This document shows positions 34,601 through 44,270 of a stretch of 56,381 nt of DNA, piece by piece. The stretch is from a bacterium. GTDB taxonomy: Bacteria > Myxococcota_A > UBA9160 > UBA4427. The notes under the pieces were generated by a model. That model had not been told where the DNA came from. It searched no databases and was given only the letters and a program-made list of their open reading frames with translations. Each line of letters begins with the position of its first letter. The stretch's first letter is position 1. The translations under genes were made by a program, and so were the position numbers. The stretch covers positions 1 to 56,381 of the forward strand of contig JANSYR010000024.1 in assembly GCA_024742285.1 (NCBI GenBank), given 5' to 3'.

Positions 34601-36333
34601 ACCTCGAGGACAGGGCGGGGCTGCGAGACGGGGCGGGGCGTAACGCCCAGCTCGCTTCGGGGCCGGTCCACTACTGGGTGGCGACCGAACGCGCCGCGTG
34701 GGCGTCGGCGCTCCATTCCCGGGCGGCCCGGGCGAGCGGCTTCGACGTCGAGGGCGCGATCGCGCGGTCGGGCGCCGAGGCGCTCGACGAAGGAGCGGCG
34801 ATCGCCCACGTCCTGCGCGGGCATCTCGAGACGACCGGGCCGATCGATGCGGCCACCCTCGCGGCGCGGCTCTCCGTGCGAACCGGGCTCATCGAGATGG
34901 GACTCGCCGCGCTCGAGGCGGAGGGCTTCGTGCTGCGCGGGCGCTTCGAGCGCACGGGGCCCGGCGAGGGCCCGGAGCAGTTCTGCGCGCGCCGCCTGCT
35001 CGCGCGCATCCACAGCGACTCCCAGGCGAGACTGCGGGCGAGCGTCGAGCCGGCGACCGCCCAGGACTTCCTGCGCTTCCTCTTCGAGTGGCAGCACGTG
35101 GCGAAGGGCAGCCAGCGCGAGGGGGCGCCCGGCGTCGCCGAAGTGATCGAGCAGCTGCAGGGATTCGATCTCGCGGCGGGGGCCTGGGAGAGCGAAGTCC
35201 TCGCGGCGCGCGTTCGCGACTACCGACCCGACTGGCTCGATCCGCACTGTCTCTCGGGCCGGGTCTCCTGGCTGCGGATCGCGCCGCCGGAAGACTCGAG
35301 CGAGGACGACGAGTCGGAGCGCAAGGCCCGGGCGACGAGCCGCTCGACGCCCCTCTCCCTCGTGCTTCGCGACGATCTTCCCTGGCTGCTGCAGGCCCAT
35401 CGCAAGGGCGAGGCTCCAGAGCCCGAGGATCCGGGCGAGACGCCGGCCGAGCCCGGGCCCCTGGCGGATCGGATCGAGGCGCTCCTTCGCAGGCGCGGCG
35501 CACTGTTCCACGCGGAGCTCGTCGCCGAACTCGGCGCGCGGCCGGTCGAGGTCGAGGCGGCGCTCTGGGATCTCGTGGCGCGAGGACGGGTCGGGGCCGA
35601 CGGATTCCAGGCCCTGCGTTCGCTCCTCGGGTCGCGGGAGGCGACCAAGCGGACCCGCGCGGAGCAGCGCGCGAAGCGCGGGCTGCGGCGGGGGCTCGCC
35701 GCCGGGGCGACGTCGGGGGCGGAAGGGCGTTGGAGTCTCGTGCCGCGACGCGAGGAGGCCGACGATGTCGACGCGCTCGCCGAGGCGGTCGCGGAGCAGC
35801 TGCTGGTGCGGTGGGGTGTGGTCTTCCGGGACGTCGTGGCCCGCGAGCACCTGGGCGTGCCATGGCGCGAAGTGGTCTGGGCCTTCCGGCGGCTCGAAGC
35901 GCGCGGCGCGATTCGCGGCGGCCGTTTCGTGTCGGGCTTCACCGGTGAGCAGTTCGCGCTCCCCGAGGCGGTCGAGGCCCTCGCCCGGGTCCGGCGCAAA
36001 CCGCGAGAGGGCGATCGCGTCCGGGTCTGCGGGAGCGATCCGCTGAATCTGGTCGGGATCCTGACGCCCGGCGCGCGGGTGCCTGCCGTGCGGACCCGGG
36101 AGGTCGTCTTCGTGGACGGCCTGCCGGAGGCGCTCGCGGAGACCGAGAGCGCTCGCGTCGCGGCGTCGACACCGAAGGACGCGGACGCGCGGCGACGGAA
36201 GGGGGCGCGGAAGGCCGGGGCGCGGGCACCGGAGTCGGGGCGTGGGCGCCGACGGCGTCGCGCGAGCGGAAACGAGAAGCAGACCCGGGCGACCGATCCC
36301 GGGCCGCCGACCGGGCAGCTGGAGTTGCGATGA
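31636..36333 (+). CDS. lhr: Lhr-family large ATP-dependent helicase
   Basis: 1565 residues from ATG 31636, behind GGAGGGGGGAG. A DNA/RNA repair helicase of superfamily 2. Motif [13 protein letters not shown] lies near residue 62, motif Ia [13 protein letters not shown], motif II VDEIHAM, motif III LSATQKP, motif [13 protein letters not shown], motif [16 protein letters not shown] and motif [11 protein letters not shown]. The DEAD/H-associated and winged-helix Lhr core follow, then a long C-terminal domain found in bacterial Lhr (about 900-1480). Two low-complexity inserts stand out: one between motifs I and Ia (residues about 80-120), and a Lys/Arg-rich tail after about 1500. Translationally coupled to the next gene. 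Confidence 0.95.
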   Translation: MDAQGKDPRSTVDHAGALADFHPAVKRWFEGRFPQGPSEPQAGGWPAIRRREDTLIAAPTGTGKTLAAFLVCIDGFFRFRAREGARTGCGKAVDSGAESDAPFRLDGGPPVPRGQKGVERPTGVEVLYVSPLKALAADIQQNLETPLAEIGDVARSMGVVPPEIRVGMRSGDTPASARAAMLKKPPQILVTTPESLYLLLTSERGREILRPVRTVIVDEIHAMARDKRGSHLALSLERLDALCDERPTRVGLSATQKPIELVAKLLVGVGGDRTRPDGRPKCTIVDEGHKRALDLELVLPGSELEAVASGEQMGEVLDSIAEQVEHHQTTLVFVNTRRMAERLAHQLADRLSSVGGEESVAAHHGSLSRNRRLRVETALREGRLRALVATASLELGIDVGPVELVCQIGSPRSIATFLQRVGRSGHFRGGTPKGRLYPLTRDELVECAGLIRGIRNGRLDRVLPPVAPLDILAQQIVAACAAEPWKEEDLFALCARAAPFEGLTRETFDEVVELVSEGIETGRGRRAAYVHRDRIGGQLRARRGARLAALTSGGAIPDVADYRVIADPDETFIGTVGEDFAIESLPGDVFLLGSSTWRIRRVEAGKLRVVDAEGATPNVPFWAGEAPARTEELSDEVSALRADLEPVFEDHDEAEVVAWIETECGIATDAAVQIARYLGVARTALGGLPTKDRIVLERFFDDAGGMQLVIHTPRGGRLNRALCLALRKKFCKSFNFELQAAANDDAMVLSLGPHHSFPLSDVPFFLSTTGIEETLSQAVLPLPIFTARWRWNLNRALTVLRFRGGKKNPPPIQRMESDDLMAAVFPQAAACQENVAGPIEIPDHVLVRQTLHDCLHEAMDVEGLKDLIERMRDGRCEILCVDTTEPSVLGHEILNGKPFTYLDDAPLEERRTRAVRMRRGLPVEERDLTRLDADAIARAREQATPDPRDPDELHDLLLGAGLWRADERWAGWFRVLEATGRGFAFEVCDLEDRAGLRDGAGRNAQLASGPVHYWVATERAAWASALHSRAARASGFDVEGAIARSGAEALDEGAAIAHVLRGHLETTGPIDAATLAARLSVRTGLIEMGLAALEAEGFVLRGRFERTGPGEGPEQFCARRLLARIHSDSQARLRASVEPATAQDFLRFLFEWQHVAKGSQREGAPGVAEVIEQLQGFDLAAGAWESEVLAARVRDYRPDWLDPHCLSGRVSWLRIAPPEDSSEDDESERKARATSRSTPLSLVLRDDLPWLLQAHRKGEAPEPEDPGETPAEPGPLADRIEALLRRRGALFHAELVAELGARPVEVEAALWDLVARGRVGADGFQALRSLLGSREATKRTRAEQRAKRGLRRGLAAGATSGAEGRWSLVPRREEADDVDALAEAVAEQLLVRWGVVFRDVVAREHLGVPWREVVWAFRRLEARGAIRGGRFVSGFTGEQFALPEAVEALARVRRKPREGDRVRVCGSDPLNLVGILTPGARVPAVRTREVVFVDGLPEALAETESARVAASTPKDADARRRKGARKAGARAPESGRGRRRRRASGNEKQTRATDPGPPTGQLELR

Positions 36334-37274
36334 CGACGAACGCGGAGGCCGGAGCGCCGACACCACGGACACCACGGACACCACCGATCGAGCGCGTGGC
36401 CTTTCTCTGCCTGGGCGTGATGGGGTTTCCCATGGCCGGTCACCTCGCGCGCGCAGGGCTCGACGTCACGGTCTACAACCGCACGTCGTCGCGCGCCGAT
36501 GCCTGGCGCGAGACGTATGGGGGCGACGTCGCTTCGAGTCCGGCGGAGGCGGCGCGCGGCGCGCAGATCGTCTTCGCGTGCTCCGGAGCGGATCCCGACC
36601 TGCGCGCGATCACCGTGGGCGAGGCCGGAGCGTTCGACGCGATGGCGTCGGGGGCGGTCTTCGTCGATCACACGACGGCGAGCGCGACCCTGGCGAGGGA
36701 GCTCGCCGGCGAGGCCGCGTCCCGGGGCCTCGGGTGGCTCGACGCGCCGGTCTCCGGCGGGCAGGCGGGGGCGGAAAACGGCGTCCTCACCATCATGATC
36801 GGGGGGAGCGAGGAGAGCTACGCCCGCGTCGCGCCCGTCCTCGATCACTATGCGCGCAAGCACCGCCTCCTCGGTCCGGCCGGCCACGGACAGCTCGCGA
36901 AGATGGTCAACCAGATCTGCATCGGCGGCCTGGTCCAGGCCCTGTCGGAGGGTCTCGAGTTCGCCCAGCGCGTCGGCCTCGACACCGAGGCGGTCGTCGA
37001 CGTGATCTCGGCCGGCGCCGCGGGCTCCTGGCAGATGGAGAACCGCGCGAAGACGATGCTCGCCGGCGAGTTCGACTTCGGCTTCGCCGTCGACTGGATG
37101 CGGAAGGACCTCGGCATGGCGATCGAGGAGGCCTCCCGCGTGGGTGCACCGCTCCCCATCACCGAGGAGGTCGATGCGCGCTACGCGGAGGTCCAGCGTC
37201 GCGGGGGCGGTCGACTCGACACGTCGAGCCTGATCCTGGCGCTCAGAGCGGATCCGGACTCCGAGAAGGCCTAG
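36330..37274 (+). CDS. NAD(P)-dependent beta-hydroxyacid dehydrogenase (3-hydroxyisobutyrate dehydrogenase-like)
   Basis: 314 residues; ATG overlaps the helicase stop (ATGA). A Thr/Pro repeat leader precedes the Rossmann motif [19 protein letters not shown] (about 24-42). This is followed by [14 protein letters not shown], the substrate signature [15 protein letters not shown], and the catalytic Lys in [14 protein letters not shown]. It reduces or oxidises a small beta-hydroxy acid; glyoxylate, succinic semialdehyde and 3-hydroxyisobutyrate are all possible. Coupling to a helicase gene looks positional rather than functional. Confidence 0.9.
   Translation: MTTNAEAGAPTPRTPRTPPIERVAFLCLGVMGFPMAGHLARAGLDVTVYNRTSSRADAWRETYGGDVASSPAEAARGAQIVFACSGADPDLRAITVGEAGAFDAMASGAVFVDHTTASATLARELAGEAASRGLGWLDAPVSGGQAGAENGVLTIMIGGSEESYARVAPVLDHYARKHRLLGPAGHGQLAKMVNQICIGGLVQALSEGLEFAQRVGLDTEAVVDVISAGAAGSWQMENRAKTMLAGEFDFGFAVDWMRKDLGMAIEEASRVGAPLPITEEVDARYAEVQRRGGGRLDTSSLILALRADPDSEKA
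36359..36385 (+). repeat. 9-bp tandem repeat (3 copies) in the dehydrogenase N-terminus
   Basis: GACACCACG-type units encode the TPRTPRTPP leader before the Rossmann fold. Confidence 0.75.
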
Positions 37275-37287
37275 CGCGAGCGGCGAC

Positions 37288-37358
37288 CCGCCGGGACGGA
37301 CGTCGCGAGGCTCGCGCAGCGCACGCGGTCGGCCCGACTTCGCTTCGCGTCCCGGCGG
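37288..37358. terminator. candidate bidirectional terminator between convergent genes
   Basis: An 11-bp perfect inverted repeat (CCGCCGGGACG at 37288-37298, complement at 37348-37358) flanks a 49-nt loop with its own GCGAG/CTCGC hairpin. There is no U-tract, so function is only suggested by the position between two convergent stops. The same 11-mer recurs at 37365. Confidence 0.35.
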
Positions 37359-37360
37359 CC

Positions 37361-38818
37361 TCAGCGTCCCGGCGGGCGGGAGAGCGCGAGCTGGACCCGC
37401 AGCAGGTCGTGCTCGTCGACGCGCCCGTCGCCATCGAGGTCGTGATCCGGATCGTAGGGGCCGTTGCGCGCGGTCAGGGTCACGGCCTCGAGATCGCCGC
37501 GGGCATCGACGGGGTAGATCTGGCCGAGACTCGTGTCCACGTCGCCGTCGTCGTCGACGTCCGCGTCGCACACGTTCCCGAACCCGTCCTCGTTCGTGTC
37601 GCGCTGATCGGGATTCGCGTCGGCGGGACAGTTGTCCTGCGGGTCCACGATCCCGTCGCCGTCGCGATCGCCGTCGAGCGCCTCGGGCAGCTCCGTGGCC
37701 GGCAACGCACGAGCGCCGTCGCCGACGAAGACGTGCCGTCCCCCGAGCTGGGGCAGGCTCGCATAGTGGGCCTCGGCCGCGGTCCGCCCGCGGGCCCAGG
37801 CCTCGATCTGTACGTCGGGTCGAGCGACCTCGGCCAGGAAGGGATCGTCGAGGTGGAGCGAGAGCCCCGTCGCGCCGCGCGCGAGCCAGCGATCGACCAT
37901 TCGCGCGAACGGGGATTCGCCGCGCTTCTTCGCTCGCGGCGCATGACCGACGAGGGAGATGACGAGACCCGGACCTTCGAGTCGAGGGAGCGGGTCGAAG
38001 ACGCCGTCACGCGCGAGCACGAGTCCCGTCGCGGTCTGGGCGCCGCAGCCCTCGCAGACGCGGTGGCCGAAGTCCGGCAGCCGCGCGGCGATCGGGTCGA
38101 GGAGGAGGCGACTCGCGGGCGGCCGCTCGTTCCCGGGGCCCGGTCCGGCGACGTGCCAGGTCGGCGGCTCGGCGTCTTCGGCGCGCGCCTCGCGGGCGAG
38201 GGCGTCTGCGAGGAGGCGCGGCACGCTGTCGGGGGACTGGCCTTCGGCGTGGGAGGCCGTCAACCGCGTGACGAGAAAGCGGAGGGCCGAGGATTCGTTC
38301 TGGTCGCGGAACGCGTCGAAGGGCTCGGTCGACCGGAAATAGGGATTCGGCGCGCGATCGAAGACGCGCGCTTCGGGAACGCGCCCGAGCTGGGCGAGGG
38401 CGGCGTCGAGGGCGGCCCGGCGGCAGCCCTTCGCTTCGTCCCCGCAGTCCTCGACTTCGAGGGGCAGGCCGCGCGTCGTGACGAGGCGCAGGACGTCGTT
38501 CGTCGATCCGGTGAGGACGAGGTGACGCTCGATCGCTTCCGCGATCTCGACGCGATAGGTCTCGACGTCGAGCGTCGGGGCGCCGAGCGGAATCGTCAGA
38601 GTCAGCTCCAGGACCTGCTCGGCGCCGAGCCCCAGGTGATCCGCGTAGTGACGGGCGATCGCGACGGACGCGGCGTCGCCACGCCTCGCGAGCACCAGGA
38701 CGTCGTCGCGCGTACAGCCCGCGATCGCCATCAGCATGCACGCTGCGAGCAGGCAGCGGACGAGGCGCGTTTCGGTCGGCCGAGGCGGCCGGGAGCGGTG
38801 CATCCGGAGCGGGTCCAT
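37361..38818 (-). CDS. TIGR03790-type lipoprotein with C-terminal calcium-binding repeats
   Basis: 485 residues from ATG 38818 (ATG 38803 possible). Lipobox AIAGC with the modified Cys35. Residues about 40-330 match the TIGR03790 pattern: [38 protein letters not shown], and [11 protein letters not shown]-type segments. About 385-485 carry thrombospondin type-3/EF-hand loops ([39 protein letters not shown]) and a dockerin-like final repeat ([25 protein letters not shown]). Predicted to be lipid-anchored on the cell surface or periplasm with several Ca2+ sites. Function of the family is unknown. Confidence 0.75.
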   Translation of the reverse strand: MDPLRMHRSRPPRPTETRLVRCLLAACMLMAIAGCTRDDVLVLARRGDAASVAIARHYADHLGLGAEQVLELTLTIPLGAPTLDVETYRVEIAEAIERHLVLTGSTNDVLRLVTTRGLPLEVEDCGDEAKGCRRAALDAALAQLGRVPEARVFDRAPNPYFRSTEPFDAFRDQNESSALRFLVTRLTASHAEGQSPDSVPRLLADALAREARAEDAEPPTWHVAGPGPGNERPPASRLLLDPIAARLPDFGHRVCEGCGAQTATGLVLARDGVFDPLPRLEGPGLVISLVGHAPRAKKRGESPFARMVDRWLARGATGLSLHLDDPFLAEVARPDVQIEAWARGRTAAEAHYASLPQLGGRHVFVGDGARALPATELPEALDGDRDGDGIVDPQDNCPADANPDQRDTNEDGFGNVCDADVDDDGDVDTSLGQIYPVDARGDLEAVTLTARNGPYDPDHDLDGDGRVDEHDLLRVQLALSRPPGR

Positions 38819-38938
38819 CTTGGCGAGTCGGTGGCGGGATGGGGGAGCGCGATTCTACCACCGGTTCAGGCGCGCGCAGAGCGGGCCGGGGCGGGCTGCT
38901 ATCGTCTCCTCCGTCCAGATTCCGGGGGGTTCCGACCG

Positions 38939-40612
38939 TTGGCTCACGAATTCGTCTACACCATGAACGACCTGCGCAAGGTCATCGGGGATCGCACGAT
39001 CCTCGACGGCATCACGCTGTCGTTCCTGCCCGGTGCCAAGATCGGCGTGCTCGGCGCGAATGGCGCCGGCAAGAGCACGCTCCTCCGGATCATGGCCGGC
39101 GTCGACGACGACATCATGGGCGAAGCGAAGCCCGCGAAGGGATTGCGCGTCGGCTACCTGCCGCAGGAGCCCGAGCTCGATCCGGACAAGGACGTGCTCG
39201 GAAACGTGGAGGAGGGCGTCGCCGAGATTCGCGGCCTGCTCGACGAGTTCAACGAGCTGTCGATGAAGTTCGGCGAGGAGATGAGCGACGACGAGATGAA
39301 CGCGCTCCTCGAGAAGCAGGGGAAGCTGCAGGACCAGATCGACGCCGCCGATGCATGGGAGATCGACCGGACCCTCGACGTCGCGATGGAGGCGTTGCGG
39401 TGTCCGCCCGGAGAGGCCGACGTGGCCACGCTGTCGGGCGGCGAGAAGCGCCGGGTGGCGCTCTGCCGACTCCTGCTCTCGAAGCCCGACATGCTGCTCC
39501 TCGACGAGCCCACGAACCATCTGGACGCCGAGAGCGTCGCCTGGCTCGAACGTTTCCTGCAGGAATACCCCGGGACCGTCGTGGCGATCACCCATGACCG
39601 CTACTTCCTCGACAACGTGGCGGGCTGGATCCTCGAACTCGATCGCGGGCGGGGGATCCCGTGGCAGGGGAACTACTCGTCCTGGCTCGAGCAGAAGAAC
39701 AAGCGCTTCGAGGTCGAGGAGAAGCAGGCCGGCGCCCGGGCGCGCACGCTCAGTCGCGAGCTCGAGTGGATCAAGATGAGTCCCCGCGCCCGGCAGGCGA
39801 AGGGCAAGGCGCGGATCAACGCCTACGAGGAGCTGGTCAAGGAGGGCGGCGAACGGGCGCCGGAGAAGGTCGAGATCGCGATTCCGGTTCCGCAGCGCCT
39901 CGGCGACAAGGTCGTCGTCGCCGACCACATCCGGAAGGCCTTCGGCGAGAAGCTCCTGATCGACGAACTCTCGTTCCAGCTCCCGCCCGGCGGAATCGTC
40001 GGCATCATCGGCGCGAACGGCGCCGGCAAGACGACGCTCTTCAAGATGATCGCGGGGGAGGAGAAGCCGGACGACGGTGATCTCAGCCTCGGGGAGACGG
40101 TCCATCTCTCGTACGTCGACCAGGAGCGGAAAGAGCTCGAGCCCGACAAGACCGTCTGGGAGGTGATCTCCGGTGGCGACGAGAAGATCATGATCGGGAG
40201 CCGCGAGGTCCCGTCCCGCGCATGGGTCTCGAGCTTCAATTTCAAGGGGCCGGACCAGCAGAAGCTCGTCGGCTCGCTCTCCGGGGGCGAGCGCAACCGC
40301 GTGAACCTCGCGCTGCTCCTGCGGACCGGCGGCAACGTCTTGCTCCTGGACGAGCCGACGAACGATCTCGACGTGGACACGCTCCGCGCGCTGGAAGACG
40401 CGCTCGTCGACTTCCCGGGCTGCGCGGTCGTGATCAGCCATGATCGCTGGTTCCTCGACCGGATCGCGACCCACATCCTCGCCTTCGAGGGCGACTCCCA
40501 CGTCGAGTGGTTCGAGGGCAACTACCAGGACTACGAAGCGGATCGCAAGCGGCGGCTCGGTGCCGACGCCGACACGCCGACGCGGATCAAGTACCGGCGG
40601 ATCGACGCTTGA
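38939..40612 (+). CDS. ettA: energy-dependent translational throttle protein EttA (ABC-F ATPase)
   Basis: 557 residues from TTG 38939 ([15 protein letters not shown], the standard EttA opening), behind GGGGGGT. It binds the ribosomal E site and gates the first elongation step according to the ATP/ADP ratio. Two ABC modules: Walker [10 protein letters not shown] and GANGAGKTT, signatures LSGGEKRR and LSGGERNR, Walker [12 protein letters not shown] and [11 protein letters not shown]. The arm insert ([24 protein letters not shown] region) and linker ([23 protein letters not shown]) are typical. Its stop overlaps the potassium channel gene (TTGA). Confidence 0.97.
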   Translation: MAHEFVYTMNDLRKVIGDRTILDGITLSFLPGAKIGVLGANGAGKSTLLRIMAGVDDDIMGEAKPAKGLRVGYLPQEPELDPDKDVLGNVEEGVAEIRGLLDEFNELSMKFGEEMSDDEMNALLEKQGKLQDQIDAADAWEIDRTLDVAMEALRCPPGEADVATLSGGEKRRVALCRLLLSKPDMLLLDEPTNHLDAESVAWLERFLQEYPGTVVAITHDRYFLDNVAGWILELDRGRGIPWQGNYSSWLEQKNKRFEVEEKQAGARARTLSRELEWIKMSPRARQAKGKARINAYEELVKEGGERAPEKVEIAIPVPQRLGDKVVVADHIRKAFGEKLLIDELSFQLPPGGIVGIIGANGAGKTTLFKMIAGEEKPDDGDLSLGETVHLSYVDQERKELEPDKTVWEVISGGDEKIMIGSREVPSRAWVSSFNFKGPDQQKLVGSLSGGERNRVNLALLLRTGGNVLLLDEPTNDLDVDTLRALEDALVDFPGCAVVISHDRWFLDRIATHILAFEGDSHVEWFEGNYQDYEADRKRRLGADADTPTRIKYRRIDA

Positions 40613-42309
40613 AGTTCATCCCGTCCCAGCTGGCGGAGGTCCTCGACGACGGCGAGGTGAAGACGAACCTCGGCGCGCTCTTCCGCTTCGTCCTGCTGCT
40701 CGCGGCGACGATCGCCGTCTTCTCCGCCCTCTTTCACGTCATCATGGGGACGGAGGGACGCGAGTACTCCTGGGTCACGGGGTTCTACTGGACGCTCACG
40801 ACGATGAGCACCCTGGGCTTCGGCGACATCACCTTCGAGAGCGATCTCGGCCGCGCCTTCAGCGTCGTCGTCCTCCTCTACGGGATCGTGATGCTGCTGA
40901 TCGTGGCCCCCTTCGCGTTCATTCGCTGGTTCTACGCGCCCTGGCTCGAGGCGCAGATCCGCATGCGCGCGCCGCGCAAGCTCCCGAAGGAGGCCGAGGG
41001 GCACGTCATCATCTGCGGCTACGACGTGATCGCGCAGGGACTCGTCGAACGGCTGGAGGAGCTCGCGATCCCGTACGTGATCCTCGAGCCCGACGTGACC
41101 GAAGCGGCTTCCCTCCACGTCGACGGGTTGAACGTCGTCGCTGGTCGGCGCGATCTTCGAGAGACCTACGTCCGCGTCCGCGCGGACCGCGCGCGTCTCG
41201 TTCTCGCGAACCGCTCGGACACCGAGAATTCCGCGATCGCGATCACCGTTCGGCAGTTCGCGCCGGACGTGCCGATCGTCGCCTTTGCGGGCCACCACGA
41301 CTCGGTGGACGTTCTCGAGCTCGCCGGAGCGAACCGCGTCATCCCGCTCAAACAACGCCTCGGCGAACAGCTCGCGACCCGCGTGACCGCGGGCATCCAG
41401 ACCGCCCATCGGATCGGCCGTTTCGAGGACCTGATCATCGCGGAGTTCCCGATCCACGGAACCGCGCTCGTCGGTCGGACCATCCGCGACACGAATCTGC
41501 GTCGCCTGACCGGTCTCAACGTCGTGGGCATCTGGGAGCGCGGGCGTCTCGAGCCCGCCGGACCCGACACGGTGCTTCACGAGCACAGCGTGCCCGTCGT
41601 CGTCGGCACCGACGAGCAGGTCACCGACCTCGACGCGCTCTTCGTCATCTATCAGGAGACCGATACGCCGGTGCTCGTGATCGGCGGGGGCACCGTCGGC
41701 CGGGCCGTCTCGGAAGCCCTCCGCAGCCGGGGCGCGAAGGTCACGATCCTCGACAGCGACCCGTCCCTGCGCGACGAGCTCTCGAAGGTCGCCGATCGCG
41801 TCGTGATCGGTGACGCGGCGAACCTGCAGACGGTCAAGGCCGCAGGGATCGAAGAAGCGCCGTCGGTCGTGCTGACGACGAACTCCGACGAGACCAACAT
41901 CTTCCTCGCGGTCTACTGCCGCGGCCTCTCGAGCGACGGCCACATCGTGAGCCGCATCAGCCACGACTGGAACCTCGAGGCGATCCACCGGGCGGGCGCC
42001 GACTTCGCGCTCTCCCGCGCCTCGCTCGCGGTGCAGACCCTCATCTCGATCATCCTCGGGCGGGAGCTCGTCGTCGTGGGCGAGGGCACGGAGCTCTTCG
42101 TCGAGCCGATCCCGCCGAAGCTCGTGGGCCGGCCCCTGGCCGACAGCGAGATCGGGTCCTCCACGGGGCTGAACGTGATCGGGATCCGGGCGAACGGGGC
42201 GCTCACGCCCAATCCGGCCGCGGGGACGGTTCTTCCCGAGGGGGGAGAGCTCGTGATGATCGGGACGAGCGAACAGCGGCAGCGCTTCCTCGGGCTCACC
42301 CCACGCTGA
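40609..42309 (+). CDS. two-helix potassium channel with tandem RCK (TrkA-N/TrkA-C) domains
   Basis: 566 residues from TTG 40609, sharing TTGA with the ettA stop. Helix 1 (about 25-45), a pore loop with selectivity filter TLGFGD (68-73) and helix 2 (about 84-108) make a KcsA/MthK-like pore. Two regulator-of-conductance modules follow. RCK1 is about 130-345, with [13 protein letters not shown] and a TrkA-C-like [16 protein letters not shown]2 is about 350-566, with [17 protein letters not shown] and a C-terminal TrkA-C. Ligand (Ca2+, NAD or c-di-AMP) cannot be read from sequence. The second pore residue is Phe rather than Tyr, as in many prokaryotic channels. Confidence 0.92.
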   Translation: MKFIPSQLAEVLDDGEVKTNLGALFRFVLLLAATIAVFSALFHVIMGTEGREYSWVTGFYWTLTTMSTLGFGDITFESDLGRAFSVVVLLYGIVMLLIVAPFAFIRWFYAPWLEAQIRMRAPRKLPKEAEGHVIICGYDVIAQGLVERLEELAIPYVILEPDVTEAASLHVDGLNVVAGRRDLRETYVRVRADRARLVLANRSDTENSAIAITVRQFAPDVPIVAFAGHHDSVDVLELAGANRVIPLKQRLGEQLATRVTAGIQTAHRIGRFEDLIIAEFPIHGTALVGRTIRDTNLRRLTGLNVVGIWERGRLEPAGPDTVLHEHSVPVVVGTDEQVTDLDALFVIYQETDTPVLVIGGGTVGRAVSEALRSRGAKVTILDSDPSLRDELSKVADRVVIGDAANLQTVKAAGIEEAPSVVLTTNSDETNIFLAVYCRGLSSDGHIVSRISHDWNLEAIHRAGADFALSRASLAVQTLISIILGRELVVVGEGTELFVEPIPPKLVGRPLADSEIGSSTGLNVIGIRANGALTPNPAAGTVLPEGGELVMIGTSEQRQRFLGLTPR

Positions 42310-42409
42310 ACGCCGGGTCACGAAGATCGCGGTCGAGCGGGTCAGAGGGCCACTTGTGCCGTCTAGAGCTCACGATGCGCGATTGCGCGACAGAAACGCG
42401 CAGGGTGTA

Positions 42410-42461
42410 GGCAATATTGCCAATTGAGAAGCGTGCGACACGCGTTCACTTTCAATGAAAG
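42410..42461. promoter_or_regulatory. candidate promoter/operator of the TetR gene
   Basis: An AT-rich island in GC-rich DNA, 72-123 nt before the TetR start. It has two palindromes: perfect GGCAATATTGCC (42410-42421) and CTTTCAATGAAAG (42449-42461, symmetric about its central base). Either could be the operator. The surrounding 42310-42532 interval has no gene. Confidence 0.45.
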
Positions 42462-42532
42462 CCCATCAGGTGTTTCCCCGGGGCGCATGGATTCCGCCGG
42501 AGACCTGACGAGCTGCTCCTGGAGGCCCGCTC

Positions 42533-43201
42533 ATGTCCAGTCCCTCGACCCCCCCGACCCCGATCCACACTCTTCAGAACGTGACGCCGATCCGACCCCG
42601 GATGGCGGCCTCCCGGTCGAATCCCGAGGCCTTCACCGGAAAGCGCGCGGCCACACGACATCGTTTGATGGACGCCACCGCCCAGCTGATCGTCCGAGAC
42701 GGGTTCGACGCGGTCTCGATGACGAGTGTGGCCGAGGAGGCGGGGATCACCCGCCAGACCGTCTATCGCTACTTCCCGAACGCGCGGGAGCTCGTCCGCG
42801 CGACGCTGATGCGGGGCGGGCGTGACCTGCTCGAGGGGCAGATCCTGGCCTTCCAGGGGCAGGGCGAGGCGCCGGATCTGCTCGTGGACGCGGTGATGGC
42901 CGCGCTCCAGACGATTCGCCACAACCCGTTGCTGCGCACCGCCTGGGCCTCGCGGGACTACCCGCAGGCCATGCTGCGCTCCGTCTTCGACCCGGCCTTC
43001 GTCTCGCGCGGCGTCGAAGGCCTCGCACCGATCGCCCGCCAGCTCGGCTGGAGCGAGCGCGACACCCACGAGGCCTACGAGCTGATCGCGCGATCCGTCC
43101 TGTCGTATCTGACGGTGCCTCCGCAGGACGAGCTCTCCGAGGCGGAGCTCCGGGGAATGCTCCGCCGGCGGTTGCTGCCGGCCCTCGGTGTGAGCGCGTA
43201 G
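42533..43201 (+). CDS. TetR/AcrR-family transcriptional regulator
   Basis: 222 residues from ATG 42533 with GGAGG upstream. A 35-residue Ser/Pro-rich leader precedes the TetR DNA-binding domain (about 38-85). The sequence RHRLMDATAQLIVRDGFDAVSMTSVAEEAGITRQTVYRYFPNARELV has the helix-turn-helix in SVAEEAGITRQTVYRYF. The C-terminal ligand domain is helical and unrecognised. It probably controls itself and the downstream SDR and FAD enzymes. Confidence 0.93.
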   Translation: MSSPSTPPTPIHTLQNVTPIRPRMAASRSNPEAFTGKRAATRHRLMDATAQLIVRDGFDAVSMTSVAEEAGITRQTVYRYFPNARELVRATLMRGGRDLLEGQILAFQGQGEAPDLLVDAVMAALQTIRHNPLLRTAWASRDYPQAMLRSVFDPAFVSRGVEGLAPIARQLGWSERDTHEAYELIARSVLSYLTVPPQDELSEAELRGMLRRRLLPALGVSA

Positions 43202-43296
43202 CCGACGATTCCACCCGCGCCCTCGCGTCGCGCCGCGGCGAGGGAAGGCGTGGGAACGCGAGGGGTCTCGACGTTCGGTCGTAGCGTCGGGATCTG

Positions 43297-43331
43297 CGGC
43301 CCACCCGGGTCCCGCATCTCCGGGTGGGCCG
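43297..43331. other. strong hairpin between TetR and SDR genes
   Basis: A perfect 12-bp stem CGGCCCACCCGG / CCGGGTGGGCCG with an 11-nt loop, in the 240-nt gap 43202-43441. No U-tract follows. It may be a weak terminator after TetR or a leader structure before the SDR. Confidence 0.4.
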
Positions 43332-43441
43332 ACGCGTTCGCTGCGATCGACGCGCCCGGTCGAGTGCGCCAAGCTCGCGGTCCGCCGCGCGCCGGTCGCA
43401 ATCCCGCGCCCTGACCGCGGTCTCGAGCGGGAGCGCTTCGC

Positions 43442-44221
43442 ATGATTCTGCAGGACAAGGTCGTCATCGTCTCGGGCATCGGCCCCGGACTCGGTCAGGA
43501 GCTCGCGATCAACGCGGGACGCGAGGGCGCGAAGGTCGTCCTCGCCGCACGGACCCGGTCGTTCCTCGACGAGGTCGACGCCGAGGTCGCGAAGACCGGC
43601 GCCGAGACGCTGGTCGTCCCGACCGACATCACGAAGTCGGAGGACACGGCGAACCTCGTCGAGAAGACCGTCGAGCGCTTCGGGCGGATCGATGCGCTGA
43701 TCAACAGCGCCTATTCCGGCGGGACCTTCTGCAGCTTCGAGGACGCGGACCTCGACGATTGGCGGAAGACCATGGAGGTGAACGTCTTCGGATCGCTCGC
43801 GCTGACCCAGCAGGTCGTGCCGGTCATGAAGAAGCAGGGCAAGGGCGCGATCGTGAACATCAACACGATGGTCGAGCGCAAGCCGCTCCCGATGCAGGGC
43901 GCCTATGGCTCCTCGAAGGGCGCGCTCAGCGTCGCGACCCGCATGCTCGCAAAAGAGCTCGGGGCGTACGGCATTCGCGTGAACTCGGTCGCGATGGGCT
44001 GGATGTGGGGGCCGCCGGTCGAGGGGCACGTCAAGATGATGGCGAAGGCCCAGGGGATCTCCGAAGCGGACGTGATCGCGGACATCGTGAAGGACATCCC
44101 GATCGGACACATCCCGGACGACTCGGACTGCGCGAACGCGGCGCTCTTCTTCGCGTCGGACCTCTCGGCGGTCGTGACCGGGGCGAACCTCAACTGCAAC
44201 GGCGGCGAGTTCATGGCCTAG
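43442..44221 (+). CDS. short-chain dehydrogenase/reductase (SDR)
   Basis: 259 residues from ATG 43442. Classical SDR: cofactor motif VSGIGPGLGQELA (Gly-rich, near 10-22), LINSAYSG in place of NNAG, and the catalytic Ser/Tyr/Lys in INTM...GAYGSSKGAL (Tyr and Lys of YxxxK). Arg/Thr residues after strand 2 (AARTRS) suggest NADP. Substrate unknown. It lies between a TetR regulator and an FAD-dependent dehydrogenase, 49 nt before the latter, consistent with one catabolic unit for an alicyclic or steroid-like compound. Confidence 0.9.
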   Translation: MILQDKVVIVSGIGPGLGQELAINAGREGAKVVLAARTRSFLDEVDAEVAKTGAETLVVPTDITKSEDTANLVEKTVERFGRIDALINSAYSGGTFCSFEDADLDDWRKTMEVNVFGSLALTQQVVPVMKKQGKGAIVNINTMVERKPLPMQGAYGSSKGALSVATRMLAKELGAYGIRVNSVAMGWMWGPPVEGHVKMMAKAQGISEADVIADIVKDIPIGHIPDDSDCANAALFFASDLSAVVTGANLNCNGGEFMA

Positions 44222-44270
44222 GGGCCGCGCGCTCGCGCGGCTATCGTTCGAAGGCCTGCAGGAGGTTTCG

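Noticed and set aside
31483-36384. 1633-codon open frame on the minus strand
   Set aside because: It is the antisense shadow of the Lhr helicase gene; the plus strand carries all helicase motifs and the codon bias.
36242-38938. Upstream part of a 1456-codon plus-strand frame
   Set aside because: Only the section from 38939 is EttA; the earlier part overlaps the dehydrogenase and the TIGR03790 gene and has no family likeness.
43297-43331. Intrinsic terminator after the TetR gene
   Set aside because: Strong stem but no U-tract; kept only as a hairpin of unknown role.
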